Shown here: piece after piece, positions 54,849 to 64,000 of the stretch | Layout of the letters: every line of letters begins with the position of its first letter | Position numbering within the stretch: the first letter of the stretch is position 1 | Assembly: GCF_003432115.1 (NCBI RefSeq) | Contig: NZ_QWDC01000001.1 | Location: forward strand, 62,001-126,000 | DNA length: 64,000 nucleotides | Direction: 5' to 3' | Source: Mucilaginibacter conchicola | Lineage (GTDB): Bacteria > Bacteroidota > Bacteroidia > Sphingobacteriales > Sphingobacteriaceae | The notes under the pieces: generated by a model | Seen by the model: the letters and a program-made list of their open reading frames with translations, nothing else | Databases searched by the model: none | What the model was told of the DNA's origin: nothing | Translations under genes and position numbers: made by a program

Positions 54849-56141
54849 ATGCTAAACATGACTGAACTTGACAGAAAAACGCCGCCACAATTTAACGGTG
54901 TAGAAAATATAAACCTCATCCATCCCGAAAGGCAAACACTTGTCAACGGAACTAAACTATTCGTTTTTAATTCAGGCGAGCAGGATCTGGTGCGCATCGA
55001 ATTTATCTTCAGTAACCTGCGTTTTGATCCGGCCAAGCCGCTGATGAACGTTGCGGTGAATACTTTACTGAATGATGGTACCACCACCATGACAGCCGCA
55101 CAAATAGCCGATAAGATAGATTTTTACGGCGCTTTTCTGCAGTTTGACTATGGGTATGATAACTCGCAGGTAACGTTATACACGCTTACCAAACACCTGA
55201 ATGCTACGCTGCCGGTGGTGAAAGAGGTGTTAACGGATTCTATCTTCCCCGAGAAAGAACTGGCTACCTATAAACGTAACCAGCAACAGAAGCTACAGGT
55301 AAGCCTGCAAAAGAACGATTTTGTTGCCCGCCGATTATTCAATGAAGCTGTGTTTGGCGATACTATTTACGGTAAAGCTGCTCAACCGGAAGATTTCCAA
55401 TCGCTTAACCGCGAGGATATGCTGCAGCACTTTAAGCAAATGTATCAGCCTGCAAACTGTACTATAGTAATTGCAGGTAAAGCAGGTGCCGAAGTTATTG
55501 CCGCGGTAACCAATACATTTGAGGATGACTGGAACAACACCACTGCAAAAGGTGATACTAACCAACCCGAAGTAAAATCGGCAGAGGAGCGCTTTATCTA
55601 CAAAGAGAAGGCGGGCGCTTTGCAATCGGCTATCCGCATAGGTACGCCGTTCGTTAAACGCTCACATCCCGATTTTCCGGCTTTGCAGGTTTTGAATACC
55701 GTGCTTGGTGGTTATTTCGGTTCAAGGCTGATGAGCAATATCCGAGAGGATAAAGGTTATACCTACGGCATCGGCTCTGGCATGGCATCATTTAAAAATG
55801 CAGGCTCATTCTTTATCGCATCAGAGGTAGGGGCTGATGTTTGCAAAGCCGCGCTTACTGAGGTGGAGAAAGAGATCAATCAATTGAAAGCAGATCTGAT
55901 CCCTGATGAAGAACTATCACTGGTGCGCAACTTTATGCTGGGTTCATTATTGGGTAGTCTGGAGAATGTAATGTCGCACGCAGATAAGTTCAAGAACATA
56001 TATTTCTCGGGTCTTGGTTATGATTATTACGAGCGTTACGCCGAAACAGTGAAGAATATAACCGCTCAAGACCTGAAAGCACTTGCCAATAAATATTATG
56101 ATTTCGACAACTTTTATAAAGTTGTGGTAGGGAAATATTAG
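54849..56141 (+). CDS. M16 family peptidase, non-catalytic subunit
   Basis: The 430-residue protein (ATG 54849; ATG 54858 is an alternative) has the M16 fold but no HxxEH motif. The C-terminal RxxxxY-type substrate-binding segment is present (SRLMSNIREDKGYTYGIGSG), as expected for the partner subunit of M16B heterodimers, where it completes the substrate cavity. It forms an operon with the catalytic gene upstream. A word hairpin follows. Confidence 0.9.
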   Translation: MLNMTELDRKTPPQFNGVENINLIHPERQTLVNGTKLFVFNSGEQDLVRIEFIFSNLRFDPAKPLMNVAVNTLLNDGTTTMTAAQIADKIDFYGAFLQFDYGYDNSQVTLYTLTKHLNATLPVVKEVLTDSIFPEKELATYKRNQQQKLQVSLQKNDFVARRLFNEAVFGDTIYGKAAQPEDFQSLNREDMLQHFKQMYQPANCTIVIAGKAGAEVIAAVTNTFEDDWNNTTAKGDTNQPEVKSAEERFIYKEKAGALQSAIRIGTPFVKRSHPDFPALQVLNTVLGGYFGSRLMSNIREDKGYTYGIGSGMASFKNAGSFFIASEVGADVCKAALTEVEKEINQLKADLIPDEELSLVRNFMLGSLLGSLENVMSHADKFKNIYFSGLGYDYYERYAETVKNITAQDLKALANKYYDFDNFYKVVVGKY

Positions 56142-56142
56142 T

Positions 56143-56249
56143 AAAGAGAATCAAGAAGTAAGAGTCAAGAATCAAGACGAAAGCGGAATGTTTGTTCTTC
56201 GGAATGTCAAATTCTTGACTCTTGGCTCTTGATTCTTGTTTCTCTTTTA
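56143..56249. repeat. Intergenic word hairpin 3
   Basis: The left arm (56143-56177) is made of near-copies of AAGAATCAAGA and AAGAGTCAAGA; the right arm (about 56211-56249) carries the same words inverted (TTCTTGACTCTTGG, CTCTTGATTCTTG). The arms pair imperfectly over ~35 bp. It lies between the M16 operon and guaB. Confidence 0.65.
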
Positions 56250-56267
56250 AAATCCGAAATAAAAATC

Positions 56268-56275
56268 TATCTTTG
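56268..56275 (+). promoter_or_regulatory. -7 promoter element of guaB
   Basis: TATCTTTG is a full match to TAnnTTTG and lies 35 bp before the ATG. No well-spaced TTTG was found upstream, since the word hairpin occupies that place. Confidence 0.55.
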
Positions 56276-56301
56276 CCCGGCAAATAATAACTCCAATTTA
56301 A

Positions 56302-57780
<1,479 letters not shown>

Positions 57781-57790
57781 TTAATGATTG

Positions 57791-57880
57791 AATTAGTGAA
57801 TGAGTGAGGGAGTGAATTAACTCTACATTCATTCACTAATTAATAATGCTTTCGTTTTATTCCACCCTTCACTCAATCAC
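57791..57880. repeat. Intergenic word hairpin 4
   Basis: AATTAGTGAATGA (57791-57803) pairs perfectly with TCATTCACTAATT (57829-57841). Beyond it, the words GAATGAGTGA and GGGAGTGAA on the left recur inverted on the right (TTCACTCAATCACTCATT), reaching up to the ATG of the next gene. Confidence 0.65.
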
Positions 57881-57888
57881 TCATTTAA

Positions 57889-58473
57889 ATGAGATCCATC
57901 TGCGTTTTCTGTGGTGCCAACTTCAACGGCGACCTTCAACTTAAACAAGCTATTGAGCAACTGGCCGAAGTATTTGTGGCTAAAAATATCAAACTGGTAT
58001 ACGGGGGTGGTAAAGTAGGGGTAATGGGTTTAATTGCCGATGCCATGCTGAGTCGTGGCGGAGAGGTAGTGGGTATCATTCCTCAGTTTTTGATGGATAA
58101 AGAGGTAGGCCATAAGGGTATCACCGAATTGCACGTGGTTGATAATATGCACCAGCGCAAACAAATGATGAATGATCTTAGCGATGGCATCATTATGCTT
58201 CCGGGCGGTTTCGGTACGCTCGAAGAATTTTTTGAGGTGTTAACCTGGCTGCAGTTAGGCCTGCACAGTAATCCGGTAGGCGTTTTAAATGTAAGCGGAT
58301 TCTACGATAACTTGCTTAAACAAATGGATGTGATGGTTGAACAGCGCTTCCTTAAACCTGCCAACCGCCAATTGGTGCTAACCTCAGCCGACCCAGTTGA
58401 ACTGGTTAACCTGATGGAAAACATCGATATAAAACCCGAAAGTGTTTGGTATAAAGACAAGGACGTTATTTAA
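57889..58473 (+). CDS. LOG-family protein (TIGR00730), cytokinin riboside monophosphate phosphoribohydrolase-like
   Basis: The 194-residue Rossmann-fold protein has the family motifs PGGFGTLEEFFEVLTWLQLG and the Arg/Lys pair in NMHQRKQMMND, starting ICVFCGANFNGD. LOG proteins cleave nucleoside 5'-monophosphates to base and ribose 5-phosphate; in plants and some bacteria this activates cytokinins, while in most bacteria the physiological substrate is unclear. Its ATG abuts word hairpin 4 and its stop begins word hairpin 5. Confidence 0.88.
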   Translation: MRSICVFCGANFNGDLQLKQAIEQLAEVFVAKNIKLVYGGGKVGVMGLIADAMLSRGGEVVGIIPQFLMDKEVGHKGITELHVVDNMHQRKQMMNDLSDGIIMLPGGFGTLEEFFEVLTWLQLGLHSNPVGVLNVSGFYDNLLKQMDVMVEQRFLKPANRQLVLTSADPVELVNLMENIDIKPESVWYKDKDVI

Positions 58474-58535
58474 TTGCTGAATTAATGAATCAGGGAGATT
58501 ATTGAATAATCTATAATTCACTAATTCAACAATTC
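58471..58535. repeat. Intergenic word hairpin 5
   Basis: The arm at 58471-58490 (TAATTGCTGAATTAATGAAT) pairs with 58516-58535 (ATTCACTAATTCAACAATTC) at about 17 of 20 positions; both are made of GAATTA/TGAAT words. The left arm contains the stop codon of the LOG gene. Confidence 0.6.
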
Positions 58536-58540
58536 AATAA

Positions 58541-59140
58541 TTATACTGTCGGTTTAACGTACATCCTTATGCGATGGGTTGGGCTAATGGTTACCACGCC
58601 GCTGGTGATCTCTTTGTTTGATAGTACGATATACATCTCAACATCAACACCATTCTTAGAGAAAACATCTTTTCTTTTAAACTTACCACTTTCAATTAAC
58701 GACAGGTCATCAATAGAACCTGTAGTTTCCGGCTTGCCGTAATTAGCACTTACTTGCTTAAGCAATTCTTTATACTTAGTGATATAGTTGTTCAGCACCT
58801 CAGGAGATTCAGGCGATGAATGATGATCAGGCGCAAAGTTGCTGTCGTCCCACTCGTACATTACGTTGTTGATAGTAGAGTCTTTAGCATTAGGGAAATA
58901 GTAAACCCACAGATTAGGTACTGTAGCTTCCTGGCGCTCAAAAACAACCGGATCTGCAATGCCCGGCGGGTTCATATAAGTGCTTGATGGTGTAACCTGT
59001 TTGCTGTTTGAAGCAATTTCGTTATTACGGATCTCAGATATATGTTTGTCTTTAAAATTGAATATCAGCTGCGCAACAGAAGTTTCACAGCATATAGCGA
59101 TAAATAATAAAGCAGCAACAGACTTTCTTAAATACTTCAT
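58541..59140 (-). CDS. Secreted protein of unknown function
   Basis: The 199-residue protein has a signal peptide (SVAALLFIAICCETSVAQ, cleavage after AQ). The mature sequence has alternating strands (VPNLWVYYFPNAKDSTINNV, DVEMYIVLSNKEITSGVV) and a central helix, EVLNNYITKYKELLKQVSAN. It ends TISPTHRIRMYVKPTV. No family is recognised. The gene is divergent from the DUF3592 gene, and the 191-bp gap between them holds no clear promoter match. Confidence 0.7.
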   Translation of the reverse strand: MKYLRKSVAALLFIAICCETSVAQLIFNFKDKHISEIRNNEIASNSKQVTPSSTYMNPPGIADPVVFERQEATVPNLWVYYFPNAKDSTINNVMYEWDDSNFAPDHHSSPESPEVLNNYITKYKELLKQVSANYGKPETTGSIDDLSLIESGKFKRKDVFSKNGVDVEMYIVLSNKEITSGVVTISPTHRIRMYVKPTV

Positions 59141-59331
59141 ATCAAAATAGGTCTTAAGGGCAATAATTGGTGATGCCCGTAATTGGTTAATGCTAATATA
59201 TGCAAATTTGCTGTGATTTACAGCTATTTATTTAACTTACATTATGAAATAAATACCTGCTGGTTTTGATATTGTTTTCAAAACAGCGGTTTTCTTACGG
59301 GTGAAAGCCACTTTTACAACAATAAGATCTA

Positions 59332-59784
59332 ATGCATATCAATTTGTCTGACGATAATTTTAATCAACTCATCATTCTAATGGCGGGGCTTATTTTCCTG
59401 TTGGCGGGCTATTTTAATTTAAAACGTAAACGTTTTCTGTATGACAAAGGAATAGGTGCTGAAGGTGTTGTTATTTCGATAGAACGGAATGATGGTTTTA
59501 GGTTTGGGAAAAATGCCGACATTAATTGGTTCGTGACGATAAGATATCTTACAAACGATAAATTATGGATAACCAAACGTTACGATGAACTGAATGAAAC
59601 GCTGCCTTTTACCGAAGGCGATAAGGTAAAGATCATTTATGATCCTGCAGATCCGGAAGAATTTATTTTGGATAATAGCTCGTCGAAATACGGGCCGCTG
59701 GTATTTACCACAATTGGTATTTTAATGATTGCAGGTTCAGTACTCTTTTATTTTTTTAACATTAAAACGGGTGATTTAGAATGA
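59332..59784 (+). CDS. DUF3592 membrane protein
   Basis: The 150-residue protein has an N-terminal hydrophobic helix (residues ~12-25) and a C-terminal one (~124-143) around a soluble beta-rich core (GVVISIERNDGFRFGKNADI, KVKIIYDPADPEEFIL). This is the DUF3592 layout. Function is unknown. Its TGA overlaps the ATG of the dipeptidase gene (ATGA at 59781-59784), so the two are translationally coupled. Confidence 0.78.
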   Translation: MHINLSDDNFNQLIILMAGLIFLLAGYFNLKRKRFLYDKGIGAEGVVISIERNDGFRFGKNADINWFVTIRYLTNDKLWITKRYDELNETLPFTEGDKVKIIYDPADPEEFILDNSSSKYGPLVFTTIGILMIAGSVLFYFFNIKTGDLE

Positions 59785-60956
59785 AATTTTTTTTGTGGTT
59801 ATTTCCTGTGTTATTTGTGATTTCAGCGTCGGCGCAAAATGCTACACAGATCCATCAGAAAGCCATCCTTATTGATACGCACAATGATGCCCTCTCAAAC
59901 GAACTGATAACCGGTGTTGATCTTGGCAAAAGCCAGCAAACCGGCAATTTTGATCTGGTGCGCGCCAAACAAGGTGGTTTAAAAGCGCAGGTATTCTCCG
60001 TTTGGTGCGGCGATCAGTACGGCAACGGCACGGCCTTCCGCTTTGCTAACAGGGAGATAGATTCGCTGGATGCATTAATTAAACGATATCCGAATAAAAT
60101 AAAACTGGTACGTACAGCAAGTGATCTGCAAAAGACTGTAAAGCAAGGTAAACTGGCTGCGCTAATAGGTGTAGAGGGCGGCCACATGATTGAGGACAGG
60201 CTGGATTATATTGAGATCCTTGCCCGTCGCGGGATGATCTATTTAACGCTTACCTGGAACAACAGTACATCATGGGCAACATCGGCACGTGATGAGGTAT
60301 TGCATGGCGATACTTTAAAACATAAAGGCCTTACTGATTTGGGCAAGCAAGTGGTGAAAAAACTCAACAAGCTCGGCGTCATCATCGATCTGTCGCATCC
60401 TGGCGAAACAACTTTTAATGATGTAATGGCGCTTACTACAAAGCCGGTTATTGCATCGCACAGCTGTGCTTATGCATTGGCCCCGCATCGCCGTAACCTA
60501 AAGGATTATCAATTAAAAGCCATTGCAAAAAATGGGGGTGTGGTGTTTATTAACTTTTATAGCGGCTTTTTAGATCCTACTTACGAGGCTAAACACGAGG
60601 CTTATCTCGCAAAGCATAAACCGGAGTTAGATTCGCTCATCAAAATTTATAACGATTACGACCTGGCCAGCATCCGCCTCAATTCCATCAATAAAACCGA
60701 AGCCGATCAGCTTCGCCCGCCGTTGAGCCTGCTTATTAAACACATCGATTACATGGTGAAATTGATAGGTGCCAACCATGTAGGTATAGGGTCTGATTTT
60801 GATGGTGCGGAATCATATCCTTTAGGATTAGACAGCGTAACCGATTACCCTAAGGTGACTGCAGAGTTGTTAAAATTAGGTTACAGCACTAAAGATATAG
60901 ACAAGATACTGGGCGGCAATTTTATCCGCGTTTTAAAAGCCAACAAGGGCAGCTGA
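59781..60956 (+). CDS. Membrane dipeptidase-like M19 peptidase
   Basis: The 391-residue protein has a signal peptide (LWLFPVLFVISASAQ). The M19 zinc ligands are visible: His and Asp in LIDTHNDALSN, Glu in IGVEGGHMIED, His in IDLSHPGETTF and PVIASHSCAYAL, and Asp in HVGIGSDFDGAE. The enzyme hydrolyses dipeptides, probably in the periplasm; some M19 members prefer D-residues at the C-terminal side. It overlaps the DUF3592 gene by 4 bp. Confidence 0.9.
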   Translation: MKFFLWLFPVLFVISASAQNATQIHQKAILIDTHNDALSNELITGVDLGKSQQTGNFDLVRAKQGGLKAQVFSVWCGDQYGNGTAFRFANREIDSLDALIKRYPNKIKLVRTASDLQKTVKQGKLAALIGVEGGHMIEDRLDYIEILARRGMIYLTLTWNNSTSWATSARDEVLHGDTLKHKGLTDLGKQVVKKLNKLGVIIDLSHPGETTFNDVMALTTKPVIASHSCAYALAPHRRNLKDYQLKAIAKNGGVVFINFYSGFLDPTYEAKHEAYLAKHKPELDSLIKIYNDYDLASIRLNSINKTEADQLRPPLSLLIKHIDYMVKLIGANHVGIGSDFDGAESYPLGLDSVTDYPKVTAELLKLGYSTKDIDKILGGNFIRVLKANKGS

Positions 60957-61059
60957 GCTTATTATTAACACCCTTAACACAACGTTAATAAGTTTTACGG
61001 GGTGCTGACCGTGCTTTTTTTAGTTTTTGTTAACTTCGCATCTCAATACTTAGAAAGAA

Positions 61060-62016
61060 ATGTCACAAGATACTGAACACGTAAAATGTTTAATTATTGG
61101 CTCGGGCCCTGCAGGGTACACCGCAGCCATTTATGCTTCACGCGCCGATCTTAAGCCGGTTATGTATACCGGTATGCTCGCGGGTGGTCAGCTTACCCAA
61201 ACTACCGAGGTAGAGAACTTTCCGGGTTACCCTGAAGGTGTGATGGGCCCTGAGCTGATGGAAGATTTCCGCAAACAGGCTGAGCGCCTGGGTACTGATA
61301 TCCGCTTTGGATATGTTAGTTCGGTTGATTTTTCATCATTGCCGCACAAAGTTACGGTTGATGAGAGCAAAACCATTTTGGCTGATACGGTTATCATTTC
61401 TACCGGTGCATCTGCAAAATGGCTGGGTTTAGAGAGCGAGCAAAAATACAGCGGTTTCGGCGTATCTGCCTGTGCCGTTTGTGATGGCTTTTTCTTTAAA
61501 GGACAGGATGTAGCTATTGTTGGTGCCGGTGATACCGCTGCCGAAGAAGCTACCTACCTGGCTAAAATGTGCCGCAAAGTTTACATGATTGTTCGCCGTG
61601 ATGAGTTCCGCGCTTCAAAAGCAATGGTTCACCGCGTGCTGAATACTCCTAATATCGAGATACTTTACAATACCGAAACCATTGAAATTATGGGCGACGG
61701 TGTTGCCGTAAACGCTGTTAAAGTTTGCAATAACGAAACACAGGAAACTACTGTGTTAGATGTTACCGGTTTCTTTGTAGCTATCGGCCACAAACCAAAT
61801 ACTGATATCTTCCGCGGACTGATCAACATGGACGAAACAGGTTATATCATTACCCGCCCCGGCTCAACCGAAACCAACGTAGAAGGTGTATTTTGCTGCG
61901 GCGATGCGCAAGATCATATCTACCGCCAGGCAGTAACTGCCGCAGGTACCGGCTGTATGGCCGCTATTGATGCAGAGCGTTACCTGGCTGCTAAAGAGCA
62001 TGTGGTAACCGCTTAA
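61060..62016 (+). CDS. trxB: Thioredoxin reductase
   Basis: The 318-residue flavoprotein has the FAD motif LIIGSGPAGYTAAIYASRAD, the redox pair Cys138/Cys141 in SACAVCDGFFFKG, the NADPH motif IVGAGDTAAEEATYLAKMC, and the C-terminal FAD motif FCCGDAQDHIYRQAVTAAGT. It reduces thioredoxin with NADPH. The active site is CAVC where most orthologues have CATC; this is a mild change. The element TAACTTCG at 61031-61038 is a weak -7 candidate. Confidence 0.95.
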   Translation: MSQDTEHVKCLIIGSGPAGYTAAIYASRADLKPVMYTGMLAGGQLTQTTEVENFPGYPEGVMGPELMEDFRKQAERLGTDIRFGYVSSVDFSSLPHKVTVDESKTILADTVIISTGASAKWLGLESEQKYSGFGVSACAVCDGFFFKGQDVAIVGAGDTAAEEATYLAKMCRKVYMIVRRDEFRASKAMVHRVLNTPNIEILYNTETIEIMGDGVAVNAVKVCNNETQETTVLDVTGFFVAIGHKPNTDIFRGLINMDETGYIITRPGSTETNVEGVFCCGDAQDHIYRQAVTAAGTGCMAAIDAERYLAAKEHVVTA

Positions 62017-62024
62017 GCGTTTAC

Positions 62025-62112
62025 AGTGATTAGAGATTTGTGATCAGAGATTAGTCTTCTTATTGTTTTAGGACTTTCCAACTAATCTCTACTCTTCAAC
62101 CTCTAATCTCTC
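62025..62112. repeat. Intergenic word hairpin 6
   Basis: AGAGATTAGT (62046-62055) pairs with ACTAATCTCT (62081-62090). A second layer of the word GATTAGAGATT at 62028-62038 pairs with CTCTAATCTC at 62101-62110. It follows trxB and precedes its terminator. Confidence 0.6.
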
Positions 62113-62129
62113 TTCCTAAAAAACTTTAA

Positions 62130-62163
62130 AAAGGCTGGTTCTTCATAAAGAACCGGCTTTTTT
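62130..62163 (+). terminator. Terminator downstream of trxB
   Basis: A hairpin with left arm AAGGCTGGTTCTT and right arm AAGAACCGGCTTT (two G-T pairs) is followed by a run of T. Confidence 0.82.
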
Positions 62164-62256
62164 GTTTCTATTCGGGTAATTTTTGTGTGATAATGGCACA
62201 TTATTTTCAAATAATGCTAAATTGAGCGCTCATTTATTCACCTGAAAATTTTTATT

Positions 62257-64000
62257 ATGAATAAAAAGCTCACTGCTTTACTGTTCTCCTGCTTGCTTGG
62301 ATCATCAGCAATGGTTAACGCGCAGGACACTAACCCGTATGCGGGAATTATCCCTGCGCCGGTATCGGTTACCAAATCTCAAGGTCAGTTTGTACTGAGT
62401 CAGGAGACTATAATCCAAGCTGATACACCCGATAACAAAGCAGTGCAGTTCTTCTCGAAATTTTTGGCCGATAACATGGCATACAATAAGCAGGTTGCCG
62501 CCCGCAATGCGCGTGTAAGTACTACCAGCATCGTATTTACATCTGCAGGTACCGATAACTTGCCTGCCGAAGGTTATCGTTTAACGGTTACCCCAAACCA
62601 GGTTACCGTTGCAGGTAAAGGGGCGGGCTTGTTCTACGGTATCCAGACATTAATTCAACTGATTCCACTGGAACATGGCGGTACAGCCAAATTGCCCGCC
62701 GTTACTATTGAAGATTATCCGCGTTTCGGTTACCGTGGTATGATGCTGGATGTTTGTCGTCACTTTTATACTGTTGAGTTTGTGAAACGCTACATCGACC
62801 TGATGGCTTCTTACAAACTGAACCGCTTCCACTGGCACTTAACTGATGATCAGGGATGGCGCATTGAGATAAAAAAATATCCAAAACTCACCTCGATAGG
62901 CAGTACGCGTAAAGAGAGCGTAATAGGTAACTATAAAGACCGCCAGCCATTGCAGTATGATGGCGTACCGGTATCTGGTTATTACACGCAGGATCAGATC
63001 CGCGATGTGATCAAATATGCAGCAGATCGTTACATCACTATTGTTCCGGAAATTGAAATGCCGGGCCATGCTTTAGCCGCTTTGGCTGCATACCCGGAGT
63101 TAAGCTGCGACCCGAGCCTGACCTATGAAGTGAGCGGCAAATGGGGGGTGTTTAATAATATCTTCTGCCCGTCAGAAAAAACGTTCAGCTTTTTACAGGA
63201 TGTATTGACTGAGGTGATTGATCTTTTCCCAAGCAAATACATCCACATAGGTGGTGACGAAGCGCCTAAAGAGGTATGGAAGCAATCGAAGTTTTGTCAG
63301 GACTTGATAAAGCGTTTGAAACTGAAAGACGAGCACGGCCTGCAAAGTTACTTTATACAACGTATGGAGAAATTTGTGAACAGCAAAGGCCGCAGCATCA
63401 TTGGTTGGGATGAGATATTGGAAGGTGGCCTGGCACCCAATGCTACCGTAATGAGCTGGAGAGGCGAAGGAGGCGGTATAGAGGCTGCTAAACAACAGCA
63501 CGATGTGATCATGACGCCAAGCAGCCAGGCTTTATACTTTGACCACGCACAGGGCAAAATTAACCAGGAACCTGTAGGCATTGGCGGTAATGCACCCATC
63601 GAGAAAACATACGCTTACAACCCAACACCGGCTGCGTTAACGCCCGATCAGCAGAAATACATCAAAGGCGTACAGGCTAACCTTTGGACCGAGTATATTA
63701 CTACCGAAAACAAAGTGGAATATATGATACTGCCACGCATGCTGGCTTTATCTGAAGTTGCATGGACACCTGTTGCTAACAAGAATTTTAAAGACTTTTA
63801 CGAGACCCGCATGCCTGAACATTTGGCATGGTTTGATAAAAACGGGTACAATTTCCGTGTGCCACCTGCTATTGGTGGTGTAGATACCGTGATGATAGGC
63901 TCTACTATGACGGTTAACCTGAAATCGCCGGTTAAGGGGGCTAAGATCTACTATACCATTGATGGCTATACCCCGCGCGAGACCGAATTACTTTACACCG
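62257..64000 (+). CDS. GH20 beta-N-acetylhexosaminidase (3' truncated by window edge)
   Basis: The frame is open from ATG 62257 to the end of the window: 581 codons plus one base. It starts with a signal peptide (MNKKLTALLFSCLLGSSAMV, cleavage near NAQ). An N-terminal GH20b domain comes next, then the TIM barrel: YRGMMLDVCRHFYTVEFVKR, FHWHLTDDQGWRIEIKKYP, MPGHALAALAAYPEL, and the catalytic Asp-Glu pair in HIGGDEAPKEVWKQS. WTEYITTENKVEYMILPRM follows. The C terminus begins a chitobiase-like C-terminal domain (KGAKIYYTIDGYTPRETE). The enzyme removes terminal GlcNAc or GalNAc by substrate-assisted catalysis. Confidence 0.93.
   Translation, partial: MNKKLTALLFSCLLGSSAMVNAQDTNPYAGIIPAPVSVTKSQGQFVLSQETIIQADTPDNKAVQFFSKFLADNMAYNKQVAARNARVSTTSIVFTSAGTDNLPAEGYRLTVTPNQVTVAGKGAGLFYGIQTLIQLIPLEHGGTAKLPAVTIEDYPRFGYRGMMLDVCRHFYTVEFVKRYIDLMASYKLNRFHWHLTDDQGWRIEIKKYPKLTSIGSTRKESVIGNYKDRQPLQYDGVPVSGYYTQDQIRDVIKYAADRYITIVPEIEMPGHALAALAAYPELSCDPSLTYEVSGKWGVFNNIFCPSEKTFSFLQDVLTEVIDLFPSKYIHIGGDEAPKEVWKQSKFCQDLIKRLKLKDEHGLQSYFIQRMEKFVNSKGRSIIGWDEILEGGLAPNATVMSWRGEGGGIEAAKQQHDVIMTPSSQALYFDHAQGKINQEPVGIGGNAPIEKTYAYNPTPAALTPDQQKYIKGVQANLWTEYITTENKVEYMILPRMLALSEVAWTPVANKNFKDFYETRMPEHLAWFDKNGYNFRVPPAIGGVDTVMIGSTMTVNLKSPVKGAKIYYTIDGYTPRETELLYT

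Overview
The window reads as chromosomal DNA of a Bacteroidota bacterium of the family Sphingobacteriaceae, most likely Mucilaginibacter or a close relative. This is inferred from the SusC/SusD pair with its DUF4959/DUF5000 and DUF4998 lipoproteins, the many lipoproteins with Cys-Lys-Lys after the lipobox, the near absence of Shine-Dalgarno sites, and several -7 promoter elements of the Bacteroidota form TAnnTTTG. No rRNA, CRISPR array, insertion sequence or prophage was seen. One intact tRNA (Lys) is present.

Layout. 1-5.7 kb: a truncated membrane AraC-type regulator, a lipoprotein hydrolase, topoisomerase III (topB), a DUF417 membrane protein and a spondin-domain lipoprotein. 5.7-7.1 kb: an ECF sigma factor, its zinc-finger anti-sigma and a DoxX protein. 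The sigma operon, the DUF417 gene and the spondin gene all carry the same promoter-like signature, TTTGTAAG-N16-CGAC, so they look like one small ECF regulon. 7-11 kb: a divergent LysR regulator/hydrolase pair, then an aldo/keto reductase and an AraC regulator. 11-16.9 kb: one 1947-residue DUF4011/SF1 helicase/Vsr-like nuclease/DUF3320 protein, a candidate anti-phage protein. 17-32.5 kb: a polysaccharide utilisation locus with AraC regulator, SusC, SusD, two surface lipoproteins, a fused alpha/beta-hydrolase-SGNH esterase, a GH95 fucosidase and a clan GH-D alpha-galactosidase. Together these suggest uptake and trimming of an acylated fucosyl-galactosyl glycan.

32.5-38.4 kb: a minus-strand trio (small protein, PIF1-like helicase with HRDC domain, unknown 515-residue protein), a lipoprotein, and an A+T-rich DUF4261 gene between a degenerate tRNA-like sequence and tRNA-Lys. 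38.1-48.4 kb: core genes (YbiT-like ABC-F ATPase, pyrE, two Nudix enzymes, coaD, rsmD, DUF3822, a RecD-like helicase, a histidine kinase) plus two very small ORFs. 48.5-64 kb: clpB, small conserved proteins, an M16 peptidase pair, guaB, a LOG-family protein, a dipeptidase, trxB and a truncated GH20 hexosaminidase.

The right half has unusual intergenic DNA. At least five gaps hold long imperfect hairpins built from near-repeats of a short word that differs from gap to gap, and one gap holds a MITE-like element with 11-bp terminal inverted repeats. Start codons were moved inward from the longest open frame wherever an internal ATG fitted the family better.
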